The translations under genes were made by a program, and so were the position numbers. From Limisphaera sp. (GTDB taxonomy: Bacteria > Verrucomicrobiota > Verrucomicrobiia > Limisphaerales > Limisphaeraceae): DNA of 64,000 nt. Positions 8,966 through 17,712 of this stretch are shown one piece after another. Within the stretch, counting starts at the first letter, position 1. Each line of letters opens with the position of its first letter. The notes beneath the pieces are model-generated. The model was given only the letters and a program-made list of their open reading frames with translations, was not told the DNA's origin and searched no databases. The stretch covers positions 1 through 64,000 of the forward strand of contig JAOADM010000001.1 in assembly GCA_026417315.1 (NCBI GenBank), read 5' to 3'.

Positions 8966-9910
8966 TCACGGCAACGGCTCGCCGCGAGCGGCCAGCAGGA
9001 GCCGGTACCAGTCGTCCCGTGAAAGTTCGATCTCGGTGGCACGCACCGCTTCGCGAATGCGCTCGGGCCGCGTGGATCCGACGATGGGCACAATGCCGCT
9101 GGGGTGTTTGAGGAGCCAGGCAAGGGCGATGACGCTGCGAGTGGTCTGGTATTGCCGGGCCAGTGCATCCAGCTCCTGCAACACGCCCGCGGTGGAGTAA
9201 CGTTCCTGCCAGCGGAGCAGCCGCGAGGCCCCATCGGCCAACAATCCCCCGGCCAGGGGACTCCAGGCCTGCGGAGTGATGTGTTCGATGAGGCACTGGT
9301 CCAGGGTGCCATCGGTGAAGGCCTCGCGCTGGAGCAGGCTGATTTCGACCTGGTGAACGATCAACGGCATGGGGCAGGCGCACTGCAGGGCCGTGAGCAG
9401 CGTGGGGCGACAATTACTGACGCCGAAGAAGCGCACTTTGCCGGCGGCCTGGAGGCGCGCAAACGCATCGGCGACCTCCTCGGGGTTGGCCAGGAAGTCC
9501 GGCCGGTGCAGAAGGAGGAGATCAAGGGTGTCAATCCCCAGCCGCCGCAAGGATTCCTCGCAAGAGCGGAGGATGTGTTCGGCGGAGAAGTCGTAGCGTT
9601 GGGGCGCGCCGGGGTAGGGGGTATTGGGCGGGCGAATCCCGCATTTGGTGGCGATGAGCACGCGCTCGCGCATGCCGGGGATCTCGCGCAACACTTCGCC
9701 CAGCAGCCGCTCGGCCTCCCCGCCACAATAAATGTCCGCGTTGTCGAAGAGGGTGTACCCGGCCTCGTAGGCGGTGCGGATGGCCAATTTCCCCGCAGCC
9801 CAGCTTTCCGGTGTGATTTCCCTGGGATCCCAGGAGCCGGCGACGCGCCAGCAGCCATAGGCCAGGCGACTACTGCGAAGGGGACTGACCCCGAGAGTGA
9901 TCGTTTGCAT
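8966..9910 (-). CDS. Aldo/keto reductase (YdhF-like)
   Basis: NADPH-dependent cytosolic oxidoreductase with a TIM-barrel AKR fold, 314 aa. The start at MQTITLGVSPLRSSRLAYGCW is chosen over one 27 nt upstream because strand 1 of the family begins there. Catalytic residues of the AKR tetrad are visible: Asp and Tyr in LFDNADIYCGG, Lys in LIATKCGI, and His in LLLLHRPDF. The C-terminal VPIVGSTRPERIREAV binds the cofactor phosphate. Sequence order resembles E. coli YdhF. The physiological substrate is unknown. It is transcribed in the same direction as the Tat oxidoreductase upstream, but a terminator separates them. Confidence 0.9.
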   Translation of the reverse strand: MQTITLGVSPLRSSRLAYGCWRVAGSWDPREITPESWAAGKLAIRTAYEAGYTLFDNADIYCGGEAERLLGEVLREIPGMRERVLIATKCGIRPPNTPYPGAPQRYDFSAEHILRSCEESLRRLGIDTLDLLLLHRPDFLANPEEVADAFARLQAAGKVRFFGVSNCRPTLLTALQCACPMPLIVHQVEISLLQREAFTDGTLDQCLIEHITPQAWSPLAGGLLADGASRLLRWQERYSTAGVLQELDALARQYQTTRSVIALAWLLKHPSGIVPIVGSTRPERIREAVRATEIELSRDDWYRLLLAARGEPLP

Positions 9911-10006
9911 GGTTCGCGCTCGAGTTGGCGGGCTCAACCTGCCGCGGCCGCGTCAGCCGGGCAAGCCAGGAGTGGGGAGACGCCCAGCGGGACGAAACCC
10001 GTCTTC

Positions 10007-10041
10007 AGAAAAACAAACGCCCGGGCCAGGGCGGCCCGGGC
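10007..10041 (-). terminator. Rho-independent terminator of the Tat Gfo/Idh gene
   Basis: Perfect 9 bp inverted repeat GCCCGGGCC / GGCCCGGGC (10019-10027 and 10033-10041) with a 5 nt loop. On the minus strand the stem is followed by GTTTGTTTTTCTG. It lies 32 nt after the stop of the gene starting at 11440, so it is a textbook intrinsic terminator for that transcript. Confidence 0.85.
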
Positions 10042-10072
10042 TGGGAATATCGACTTCGCGTGGCCGGGGAAC

Positions 10073-11440
10073 TCAAGAGAGTTCCGACCAACCGTACGTG
10101 GGGATCGGCACGGGCCGACCGTCGCCAGTGGTGACTTTGCGCGTCTGCGGATCGAACAGGCACATGACGTTGAGCCGTTCGGAGATCTCCGCCAGCGAGA
10201 CGATGGTCTGAACGCGAATGGCCAGTTCGATGCCGCAATTGGGCTCCTTGTTGGCGCGGATGCAGTCGAACCAGTTCTTTTCGTGGGCTTCGACGCTTTC
10301 CACGGGAAAAGCCTCGCTGGTCTCGGGGTCGATTTCCTCCGCGAAGGGCCGTTCGGGCCGCAATTCGACGCGGTTGCCCGCCATGGTGAGCGTGGCCATG
10401 TGGCCCCGGATCATTTCCTGGGTGCCCTGCTCGTTGACGGAACTGCTGGTGATGTGCATCACCATCCCGCTGGGGAATTCGGCGATGATTTGCACGATCT
10501 CCGGCACGTCGCGCTCGGGGGTGCCCTGCGTGTTCTTGTCAGTGCCCACCTTTTTGCTGCCGACGCAGGCGACGCGCAGGGGGAACTCGGGGTTGCCGGT
10601 GGCCAGCATGTAGGGATGGGCCTTGTGGGGCACCAGATCGCTGAGCAGGCCGCCGCAATACGGATAGTACTTCCGCCAACGGAAGTAGTCGTCGGCGCTG
10701 AAGGGCTTCTTGCGGTGAACCGGTCCGAGCCAGAACTGCCAGTCAATATCCTCCGGCGTGGCCCAGGGTTCGATGGTGTAGTTCCATTCGCCCTTGGGAT
10801 TGTTGCGCATGTAACTGCCCTGCGCCATGACCACGGGCCCGATTTTCCCCTGCCGGATCCACTCGGCCGCCTTGTGCCACTTCAGGTCGGAGCAGCCCTG
10901 CGACCCGACCTGGAGGATCTTGCCGGTTTTCTTGACGGTGTCGTACACCTCGAACGCCTCGCCGAGGTAACGGGTCATGGGTTTCTCGACGTACACGTGC
11001 TTGCCGGCGTTGAGGGCGTCGATCGTGCAACGGGCGTGCCAGTGGTCCACGGTGGCGATCGTGACCGCGTCAATGTCCTTGCGTTCAAGGAGCTTGCGGT
11101 AGTCGTAGTACACGTCGACGTTGTCGCCGATCAGGGCCTTGGCCTGAGCGGCGCGGTGCTTGGAGACGTCGCAGACAGCGGCTTGAACGATATTGTTCTC
11201 GTTGGCCCGGGATTTCTGGGTGCGAATATGCGTCTGACCCATGTTGCCCGTGCCAATGTACCCCACAACGATGCGGTTGTTGGCGCCCAGAACGTTGACG
11301 GAAGGGGCTTGATTCTGGCCGTATACCGGGGTCCGCAGCAACGGTGCGGCGGCCGCCACGGTGGCGGCCACGGCGGTTTTCTTGAGGAATTCCCGCCGGC
11401 TGGCGGGGGCGTTCCCGAGGCTGGTCGTTGGTTTTTGCAT
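10073..11440 (-). CDS. Tat-exported Gfo/Idh/MocA family oxidoreductase
   Basis: 455 aa NAD(P)-dependent oxidoreductase predicted to fold in the cytosol with cofactor and be exported by the Tat system. The N-terminus has SRREFLKK followed by a hydrophobic run and an alanine-rich end near residue 40. The Rossmann domain begins IVVGYIGTGNMG (about 58-69) and carries the family VEKPM motif near residue 153. The C-terminal Gfo/Idh/MocA domain contains GGLLSDLVPHKAHP, with the likely catalytic His. Such Tat-Gfo/Idh proteins are hugely expanded in Verrucomicrobiota and Planctomycetota, and some act on glycosides. The specific substrate is not readable. It is monocistronic, with a strong terminator downstream. 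Confidence 0.88.
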   Translation of the reverse strand: MQKPTTSLGNAPASRREFLKKTAVAATVAAAAPLLRTPVYGQNQAPSVNVLGANNRIVVGYIGTGNMGQTHIRTQKSRANENNIVQAAVCDVSKHRAAQAKALIGDNVDVYYDYRKLLERKDIDAVTIATVDHWHARCTIDALNAGKHVYVEKPMTRYLGEAFEVYDTVKKTGKILQVGSQGCSDLKWHKAAEWIRQGKIGPVVMAQGSYMRNNPKGEWNYTIEPWATPEDIDWQFWLGPVHRKKPFSADDYFRWRKYYPYCGGLLSDLVPHKAHPYMLATGNPEFPLRVACVGSKKVGTDKNTQGTPERDVPEIVQIIAEFPSGMVMHITSSSVNEQGTQEMIRGHMATLTMAGNRVELRPERPFAEEIDPETSEAFPVESVEAHEKNWFDCIRANKEPNCGIELAIRVQTIVSLAEISERLNVMCLFDPQTRKVTTGDGRPVPIPTYGWSELS

Positions 11441-11691
11441 ATCGGTGCGTATCCTGTTGAGCGTTCGATTAGACTCAAACTAATGCAAAGACATTCATCG
11501 TCAATGCTCCGGTTTTGGAACTCCGGATACCCCCGGGGAACCCCGGGAATCGGCAGCCCCGCCTTCGCAGCGGCCTGGTCCGGAGAAGCGACCTCCGCCC
11601 CCGGGGCACGCAGAGGCCGGTCGGCAACGCCGCACCGGGGATTCGTTCCAGCCTGACAAAGCCCCAAGTCCCCCAAGTCAGACCGGGAACG

Positions 11692-11735
11692 GTTTGCGCT
11701 TCACTTTTCCTGGCGCAAACTCATGCTAACATGAG
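11692..11735. promoter_or_regulatory. Nested inverted repeats upstream of hypA (possible operator)
   Basis: Two abutting dyads precede hypA: GTTTGCGC / GCGCAAAC (11692-11699 and 11713-11720, 13 nt apart) and CTCATG-ctaa-CATGAG (11720-11735), ending 8 nt before the start codon. They could be a repressor site over the promoter or an mRNA hairpin occluding ribosome binding. No known regulator consensus is recognised. Confidence 0.45.
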
Positions 11736-11743
11736 ACTGGTTC

Positions 11744-12085
11744 ATGCACGAGGTTGGATTGATGGCGGAAGCCGTGCGGTTGGCCGTGGAGGAGGCCCGA
11801 GCCCGAGGGGCACAGCGGGTGGCGGCGCTGCGACTGCGCGTGGGGGCATTGAGCGGAGTGGTGCCGGAAGCGCTCGAGTTTGCGTTCGATTTGGTGACGG
11901 CCGGGACCCCGGCAGCGGGCGCGCGCCTGGAGGTGGAACGGGTTGCGGCACGGTGGCGTTGCCCCCGGTGCCGGGCGGAGTACGAGAGCATGGACGTGTG
12001 GTCCGCCTGTCCGCGGTGTGAAACCGCACCGGGCGAGCTCCTGCAGGGGCGGGAACTGGAACTGGTGAGCATCGAGCTGGATTAG
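11744..12085 (+). CDS. hypA: Hydrogenase/urease maturation nickel metallochaperone HypA
   Basis: 113 aa HypA/HybF protein that delivers nickel to [NiFe]-hydrogenase together with HypB. The N-terminal MHE supplies the nickel ligands including His2; the C-terminal half carries the structural zinc site CPRC-x(n)-CPRC (about residues 73-96). Length equals the family norm. hypB follows after 6 nt, so the pair is an operon. No hydrogenase or urease structural gene and no hypCDEF are present in the window, so the client enzyme must be encoded elsewhere. Confidence 0.95.
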   Translation: MHEVGLMAEAVRLAVEEARARGAQRVAALRLRVGALSGVVPEALEFAFDLVTAGTPAAGARLEVERVAARWRCPRCRAEYESMDVWSACPRCETAPGELLQGRELELVSIELD

Positions 12086-12091
12086 GGTTTT

Positions 12092-12964
12092 ATGTGCAGG
12101 GAATGTGGCTGTGGTTTGGGCGGTGAGCCGCGGATCCTGTCGGCACGCGATGCGGAAACGGGCGGCTCTGGATCCATGCAGGCCCGGCCCGGTCCTTCGA
12201 CCGGTCCCGTGGCCGGCGAGGTTCACTCTCCGCACGGGCATGAGCACCCGGACATCCACAGAGCACCACTGCATGCGCACCCAGAGGAAGCCACCGGTCA
12301 AACCGTGGTGCTTCATCGCTCCCTGCTCGAAAAGAACCAGCGGCTGGCCGAGCAAAATCGGGGGTTCTTTCGAGCCAAGGGCTTGCTGGTCTTGAACGTG
12401 GTGTCAGCCCCCGGTTCCGGGAAGACGACGTTGATCGAACGCACCGTGTCGGGCCTGCGGGGGCGCCTGAAATGCGGGGTCATCGTGGGAGATCTGGCGA
12501 CCGACCGTGACGCCCAGCGGCTGCGGGGGGCGGGAATCCCGGTGGTGCAGGTGGCCACCGGCACGGTTTGCCATTTGGATGCCGAGATGGTGCGGCGGGC
12601 CTTGCGGGACCTGCCGTTGGACGGCTTGGAACTGCTGATCCTGGAGAATGTCGGGAACCTGGTCTGCCCGGCGGATTTCGATCTGGGAGAGGATCTGCGG
12701 GTGGTTCTGATGTCGGTGACCGAAGGGGAGGACAAGCCGCTCAAGTATCCACCGTTGTTCCATTCGGCACACGTGGCGTTGATCACCAAGGTGGATCTGG
12801 CGGAAGTGGTGGGCTTTGATCGAGCCGCCGCGTTGGACCACCTGCACCGGGTCAGCCATCACGCCCGGATTTTCGAGCTGTCCGCCAAGACCGGCGCAGG
12901 GATGGATGAGTGGCTGAGTTTTTTGGTGGCGGAGCATGAGCGGGTGAAATCCCAACCCTGGTAG
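12092..12964 (+). CDS. hypB: Hydrogenase nickel incorporation GTPase HypB
   Basis: 290 aa SIMIBI-class GTPase that powers nickel insertion into [NiFe]-hydrogenase. Its start MCRECGCG places a CxxCGC high-affinity metal motif at the extreme N-terminus. A His-containing linker (about residues 45-65, HSPHGHEHPDIH) could store nickel. The G domain carries the P-loop SAPGSGKTT (about 110-118), the GDLATDRDA switch, the metal-binding Cys-His of TGTVCHLDAEM, ITKVDLAE as the guanine-specificity motif and ELSAKTGAGMDEW at the end. It is co-transcribed with hypA and converges on rsmD with a 6 bp gap. Confidence 0.95.
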   Translation: MCRECGCGLGGEPRILSARDAETGGSGSMQARPGPSTGPVAGEVHSPHGHEHPDIHRAPLHAHPEEATGQTVVLHRSLLEKNQRLAEQNRGFFRAKGLLVLNVVSAPGSGKTTLIERTVSGLRGRLKCGVIVGDLATDRDAQRLRGAGIPVVQVATGTVCHLDAEMVRRALRDLPLDGLELLILENVGNLVCPADFDLGEDLRVVLMSVTEGEDKPLKYPPLFHSAHVALITKVDLAEVVGFDRAAALDHLHRVSHHARIFELSAKTGAGMDEWLSFLVAEHERVKSQPW

Positions 12965-12970
12965 AGGGGG

Positions 12971-13594
12971 CTATGGCGCCGGGCCCTCGGCCGGGCCCGG
13001 CAGAGTTTCGCGCACTTCGGACGCAGCTTCGAGAAACCGCATCACGCTGTCGCCGTGCTGCAAGACCTTGATCTCGCGCCAGGGAGGCGGCAGCTCGAGT
13101 CGATCGCGTCGGGCATGTCCCAGGATGAAACGTCCCCCGGGCCGCAGCAACCGGGGCAGCCACGGGTCGTCGAGCAACTGCTGGGCACACGAACGAGAGC
13201 GTTCCTGCAGATTCTTGGGGCCGTACGGCGGGTCGGCCAAAATGAGATCGAACACGCGTCCGGCCATGACCAACGGCGGGAGAGCGGCAAAGACGTCCTG
13301 GAGGCGCAGCTCCAACGATTCCGGCGGGAATCCGGCCCGACGCCAGTTCTCGCGCAGAACCGCCGCGTGTCGGCCGGATTTTTCCACGCAGACCGCGAGG
13401 CGCGCGCCGCGGCTGATGCATTCCAAGCTCAACGCCCCGGTGCCGGCGAACAACTCCAGCACCTCGGCGTCCACCACCCGCGCGCCCAGGCTGTTGAACA
13501 CCGCCTGCTTGACCAGGTCCGGCGTCGGCCGGATGGCCAGTCCCTTGGGCACTTTGAGGATCAACCCGCCTGCGCGACCGCCTGTGATCCGCAT
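12971..13594 (-). CDS. rsmD: 16S rRNA (guanine(966)-N(2))-methyltransferase
   Basis: Methylates N2 of G966 in helix 31 of 16S rRNA using SAM, acting on the assembled 30S particle. The 207 aa protein starts MRITGGRAGG, as RsmD proteins do. VLELFAGTGALSLECISRGA (about residues 45-64) is the SAM-binding motif I and LADPPYG (about 119-125) is the NPPY-like catalytic motif for amino methylation. The last codons overlap a strong GC hairpin at the junction with hypB. rpoD lies upstream on the same strand but is separated by 385 bp and a probable terminator. Confidence 0.93.
   Translation of the reverse strand: MRITGGRAGGLILKVPKGLAIRPTPDLVKQAVFNSLGARVVDAEVLELFAGTGALSLECISRGARLAVCVEKSGRHAAVLRENWRRAGFPPESLELRLQDVFAALPPLVMAGRVFDLILADPPYGPKNLQERSRSCAQQLLDDPWLPRLLRPGGRFILGHARRDRLELPPPWREIKVLQHGDSVMRFLEAASEVRETLPGPAEGPAP
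12978..13001. terminator. GC-rich hairpin at the hypB/rsmD convergence
   Basis: Perfect 9 bp arms GCCGGGCCC / GGGCCCGGC around a 6 nt loop, inside the final codons of rsmD and just past the hypB stop. It is very stable but has no T-run on either strand. It may block read-through mechanically; intrinsic termination is not established. Confidence 0.35.
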
Positions 13595-13979
13595 GGCCCC
13601 AGCTTAGATCAAACGGGTGCGAACAGCACCTCCGGAAGCAGCGGGCCCCGCCGGACGGAGCCGCAGCATAATTCCCACGGTTGGCGACCACCTGCAACTG
13701 CCGCGTTGGGTCGAAAGCGTCCGCGGCAGCACGATCATCCGTGGACGCGCAAGACACTTCGCACGTCTGGTGGAAGACACGGCTGCACCGACTCCGGTGA
13801 GGAAGGGCATCGCGAGACCGGCCCGGGGAGCAGAGTTCGCGGTGTCAGCCGCAGGAAGCCGGCTGGCGGCGACAGGCCGCAGGAGGGTGGCAGCCTCCAC
13901 GGGCAAAGGCGCCGCGCGGCACCCTGTGCAATGGCAAAACACCACCCCACCAGAAGCAGGTGGGCCGTGTCGACCGTAG
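13595..13979. other. Intergenic region rpoD-rsmD
   Basis: 385 bp without a credible gene; frames on both strands give low-complexity Arg/Pro/Ala-rich translations. It contains the likely rpoD terminator at 13936-13964 and must contain the rsmD promoter, which I cannot place. Confidence 0.4.
13936..13964 (-). terminator. Probable terminator of rpoD
   Basis: Dyad CCCACC / GGTGGG (13946-13951 and 13959-13964, 7 nt loop). On the minus strand it is followed by GTGGTGTTTT. It begins 16 nt after the rpoD stop codon. The stem is short and the T-run interrupted, so confidence is moderate. Confidence 0.5.
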
Positions 13980-15776
13980 TCAGGCCGGTCGCGGATGAGA
14001 CACAGGCCACGCGCCCGGCGCAAGGAACCCGTCCAGCAGCCGCAGGCGCGTGGGATGGCGCATCTTGCGCAGGGCCTTGGCTTCAATTTGACGGATGCGT
14101 TCGCGGGTGACGTTGAATTGTTTGCCGACCTCTTCGAGGGTCCGGGCGTAGCCGTCGAGCAGACCGAAACGCAGCTCCAGCACTTTGCGTTCGCGATCGG
14201 CCAGGCTGGCCAACACCTTGTGGAGGCGTTCGCGCAGCAGGCTGAAGCTGGTCTGATCGGCAGGATCGTCGGCATTCCGGTCCACGATGAAATCGCCGAA
14301 CGTGGCGTCTTCGCCTTCGCCCACCGAGGCCTGGAGGGACAAGGGTTGCTGCGCCATGCGCAGGAGATTCTGCACGCGATGCAGCGGCATTTGCAGTTGG
14401 TCGGCCAGCTCTTCCGGCGAAGGTTCGCGGCCCAGGACCTGAAAGAGCTCCTTTTGGGCGCGGAGGACCCGGTTGATCACGTCCACCATGTGGACGGGGA
14501 TGCGGATGGTGCGCGCCTGGTCCGCAATGCTGCGGGTGATGGCCTGCCGAATCCACCAGGTGGCGTAGGTGGAAAACTTGTAGCCGCGCCGGTATTCGAA
14601 TTTTTCCACCGCGCGCATGAGGCCCATGTTGCCCTCCTGAATCAGGTCGAGGAAGGAGAGGCCGCGGTTGGTGTAACGTTTGGCAATCGAGATGACGAGG
14701 CGGAGATTCGCCTCGACCATTTCCGTTTTGGCCTGCACCGCGCGGTCGGCGGCCTGTTGGAGTCGGTCGTGGGCGGCGAGGAACTCGGCGGCCGGGGCCC
14801 GCGCGAGATCCTCCAGGGCGGTCAACTGCTCCTGCTCGGTGCGGAGGGCCTGCGCCTGCTCGGGCGAGGACGGTTGCTGCTGGAGTTGCTGCAGCCGCGC
14901 CTGGCACTGGCGGAACCGCTCGGCCACATTCCGCGCCACCAGCAGCATTTCCTCGAGGATTTTGGGTTTGAGGGCGAACTGCGGGAACAGGGCTTCGAGT
15001 TGTTTTTGCGCGCGTTGGCAGAGCCGCAGGGCGCGGGCGCGAGCGGTCGGGCTCGAGGCCTGGCGGGCGGCCCGCCAGTGACGGTCGGCGGCCGTATCCA
15101 GGGCGCGCACCTTCTGCAGCAGTCGGCGCAGAAGGCGCAGATGCTGCGGTCGACGCTCCAGTTTTTGGTCGGAAATCACCCGGTCGAACCGTTCCTTGGG
15201 CGGCACGCTGAGCAGTTTCTCGGCCAGGGCGATGTGTTCTTTGGCGGTGAATCCGAAACGATAAAGGATCTGGCGCAGTTCGGCCTCGGCGGCCTCGATG
15301 CGTTTGCAGATCTCGATTTCCTGCTCGCGGGTCAGGAGCGGCACCGCGCCCATCTGCCGCAAATAAATGCGGACCGGATCGTCCAGGCTTTCAAGCCGGC
15401 CCGCCTCCGCCAAATCATCCTCCGAGGCATCCTCCCCCACGCCGTCCGCTTCGGAGTCTTGAATGCGCACCTCGAAGGCCTGAAGTTCCTGCCAGAGTCG
15501 GTCGGCGTCTTCGGGACTCAAACCAGCCTGGCCGATCACCTCTTGCACCTCGGCCTCGGTGACGGCGCCCTGTTCGTGGGCCATCTGCAAAAGGCGACGC
15601 AACGGACCCGTCCATGCCGGGGCGTTCGACTCTGCCCCCGGACTCGAAGGTGGAGACGATTCCGCGGGAGAAGATCGAGGCGGACGCGCGGGCGAGGACC
15701 GGGAGCGGACCGAACCGTTGCGACCGCGGCGGGGTTTCGCGCTGGCGACCGACGTTCTGAGCTTCGTCCTGGCCAT
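13980..15776 (-). CDS. rpoD: RNA polymerase primary sigma factor (sigma-70/RpoD family)
   Basis: 598 aa housekeeping sigma factor. Residues 1-55 are a basic, Ser/Pro/Arg-rich low-complexity leader. A region 1.1-like acidic helix bundle follows, then region 1.2 with [12 protein letters not shown] (about residue 131). Next is a Gln/Arg-rich non-conserved insert (about 175-350). Region 2 runs from [13 protein letters not shown] to [16 protein letters not shown] (about 360-435), region 3 follows, and region 4 ends with the helix-turn-helix [20 protein letters not shown]. The region 2.4 and 4.2 residues that read -10 and -35 look canonical. A matching sigma-70 promoter lies just upstream, so it may be autoregulated. 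It is transcribed alone. Confidence 0.95.
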   Translation of the reverse strand: MARTKLRTSVASAKPRRGRNGSVRSRSSPARPPRSSPAESSPPSSPGAESNAPAWTGPLRRLLQMAHEQGAVTEAEVQEVIGQAGLSPEDADRLWQELQAFEVRIQDSEADGVGEDASEDDLAEAGRLESLDDPVRIYLRQMGAVPLLTREQEIEICKRIEAAEAELRQILYRFGFTAKEHIALAEKLLSVPPKERFDRVISDQKLERRPQHLRLLRRLLQKVRALDTAADRHWRAARQASSPTARARALRLCQRAQKQLEALFPQFALKPKILEEMLLVARNVAERFRQCQARLQQLQQQPSSPEQAQALRTEQEQLTALEDLARAPAAEFLAAHDRLQQAADRAVQAKTEMVEANLRLVISIAKRYTNRGLSFLDLIQEGNMGLMRAVEKFEYRRGYKFSTYATWWIRQAITRSIADQARTIRIPVHMVDVINRVLRAQKELFQVLGREPSPEELADQLQMPLHRVQNLLRMAQQPLSLQASVGEGEDATFGDFIVDRNADDPADQTSFSLLRERLHKVLASLADRERKVLELRFGLLDGYARTLEEVGKQFNVTRERIRQIEAKALRKMRHPTRLRLLDGFLAPGAWPVSHPRPA

Positions 15777-16212
15777 AGGATGGGGCGCGACTCAGTCCGC
15801 TGAGCGGCGATGCGGCGGAATATGCGACGACGCCGCGATCCCGTCAAGGTCCGGTACGAGAATTTTTTCTCAGGAAAACGCAGCTCTCCGCGCTTGCCAT
15901 CACCACCGCCGTTCAGCGTCGCACCGGATGAGATCCCCACTGCGAGGGACAAACTGTCGCATCGAGGCCCGGTCGAACGCCGCAAGCGGACGAGAGCACG
16001 AGGGCGTGTTCCCTGCCCTTCCTTTCTTTGCGGTTTACAAGGGGCTCGGATCGGCGCAGATTCGCGCTCAAATCGGACATGGACCGGAGAGACCCATCGC
16101 CGAAGGGACTGCCCGGGACCCGCGGTGTAGCGCGCGGTCGAACCGATGCCACGGTGCCGGGCTCGCCAGACTCCGGCTGTGCCATCGAACCGAACGATCG
16201 TTCCCTTCCCTC
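15777..16212. other. Divergent intergenic region rpoD / Tat oxidoreductase
   Basis: 436 bp between divergent genes. Frames here are spurious. It holds the rpoD promoter at 15819-15847; no clear promoter is seen for the rightward gene. Confidence 0.4.
15819..15847 (-). promoter_or_regulatory. Sigma-70 type promoter of rpoD
   Basis: On the minus strand, TTGACG (15842-15847, 5/6 match to -35) and CATATT (15819-15824, 4/6 match to -10) are separated by exactly 17 bp. The -10 element lies 42 bp before the rpoD ATG, giving a leader of about 35 nt. Confidence 0.55.
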
Positions 16213-17643
16213 ATGCCCATGAAAGTCGCGTACTCTCGACGTTCCTTTTTGAAGCGGGCCGTGCTGGCCGCCGGCGCGTTGAGCGCGCCCCGCTGGATGC
16301 CCGGCCCCAATCTGCTCCTCGCCCAGGACGCGGGACGCAAACTCAATTGCGCCGTCATCGGTTGCGGCGGCCGCGGGATGAGTCATCTGAACGCGATTGC
16401 GAAGGAAAACATCGTCGCGGTGGTGGACCCGGACGAGAAACGTCACGAAGCCGTGGCTGATTGGTTGAAGCGCCGGGGAATGGATCCGGCCAGGGTGCGG
16501 TTTTTCACCGATTATCGGCGGCTGTTCGACGAGGTGGGGCGCAGTCTGGATGCGGTTTTCGTGGCCACCCCCAACCATCAACATGCGTTGCCGGCAATGC
16601 TCGCCATGCAGCTGGGCAAGGCCGTGTTCGTGGAAAAGCCGGTGTGTCACAACATCGGCGAGGCACGCGCACTGCGCGAGATGGCCCGCCGCAGCAAGGT
16701 GGCCACCCAGATGGGCAACCAGGGCCACAACGAGGAGGGCTACCGGCGCCTGTGCGAATACATCTGGGCCGGCGTCATCGGGCCCGTCCGGGAAACGCAC
16801 AGTTGGACCAATCGTTGCAACGGCGGCGAAGGCCCGCGTCCGCCGGCCAAGCCGGTGCCACCGGGGTTGCATTGGGACGAATGGATCGGCCCCGCGCCGT
16901 ACCGGGATTTTCATGACGATTTGCATCCGCATTCCTGGCACGGATGGTACGATTTTGGCAACGGCTCCATCGGCAACATGGGCTGCCACGTGTTGGACGG
17001 CGTTTTCTGGGCCCTGAAGATCGAGCATCCCACCAGTGTGGAAGTGGAGTATCTGCGCGGCGGCAGCGACGAACGCTATCCGATCGGCTCTCGCATCCGT
17101 TGGGACGTGCCCGCCCGCGGGGACCTTCCCCCGCTGAAGGTGTATTGGTACGAGGGACTCAATCCCACGACCCAGGACCGTCCCCAGGGGGCCCTGCGCG
17201 CTGCCGTGGGCGAGGCGCGGAATCTGCCGCCCCTCCTGCTCGAGTTGCGGCGTCAATACCCGGAGGAGGAGCTGGACCGCGGCGACAGCGGCACACTCTA
17301 CGTGGGCGAGAAAGGGATTATTTTCACCGGTACCTACGGCGAGCGCATGCACGTGGTGCCCTGGGCCAAAATGCGGGAGATTCCCGAACCCCCGAAAACT
17401 CTGCCGCGGCCCAGGGACATTTTCACCGATTTCCTGGAGGCGGTGCGCGAGGGTCGCACCGACACCGCCTCGAGCTTCGAGTACGGCACGCGGCTCACGG
17501 AGTTTTGTGCGCTCGGCAACCTGGCCCAGAAGGCCGGCGTGGGCAACAAGGTCGAGTGGGACGGCCCCAACATGCGGGTGACTAATCTGCCCGAGCTCAA
17601 TGCCTGGGTAAAACGCGAGAACCGGCCCGGTTGGCGGATCTGA
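16213..17643 (+). CDS. Tat-exported Gfo/Idh/MocA family oxidoreductase
   Basis: 476 aa oxidoreductase with a twin-arginine signal YSRRSFLKRAVLAAGALSAP at residues 7-26. Either ATG 16213 or 16219 can be the start; both keep the signal. The mature protein opens LNCAVIGCGGRGMSHLNAIA, an NAD(P) Rossmann motif, followed by FVATPNHQHALPAM and VFVEKPVCHN with the conserved EKP (about residue 142). The C-terminal domain includes FGNGSIGNMGCHVLDGVFW, where Gfo/Idh enzymes place the catalytic His. A long frame reading in from 15559 is not coding before this start. It belongs to a different subgroup from the enzyme at 10073 (only modest similarity). The substrate, probably a glycoside or sugar derivative, is inferred from the family only. 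Confidence 0.88.
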   Translation: MPMKVAYSRRSFLKRAVLAAGALSAPRWMPGPNLLLAQDAGRKLNCAVIGCGGRGMSHLNAIAKENIVAVVDPDEKRHEAVADWLKRRGMDPARVRFFTDYRRLFDEVGRSLDAVFVATPNHQHALPAMLAMQLGKAVFVEKPVCHNIGEARALREMARRSKVATQMGNQGHNEEGYRRLCEYIWAGVIGPVRETHSWTNRCNGGEGPRPPAKPVPPGLHWDEWIGPAPYRDFHDDLHPHSWHGWYDFGNGSIGNMGCHVLDGVFWALKIEHPTSVEVEYLRGGSDERYPIGSRIRWDVPARGDLPPLKVYWYEGLNPTTQDRPQGALRAAVGEARNLPPLLLELRRQYPEEELDRGDSGTLYVGEKGIIFTGTYGERMHVVPWAKMREIPEPPKTLPRPRDIFTDFLEAVREGRTDTASSFEYGTRLTEFCALGNLAQKAGVGNKVEWDGPNMRVTNLPELNAWVKRENRPGWRI

Positions 17644-17712
17644 CGCGCGCAGGCAGGGTTGCCTGCCCCGCGGCGTTGCAGGTTCTCAGAAGGTTTCGGC
17701 GGCCGGGGGAGG

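Noticed and set aside
9104..11656. An 850-codon plus-strand open frame
   Set aside because: It is antisense to the aldo/keto reductase and the Tat oxidoreductase, both of which carry full family motifs; its translation has no recognisable domain.
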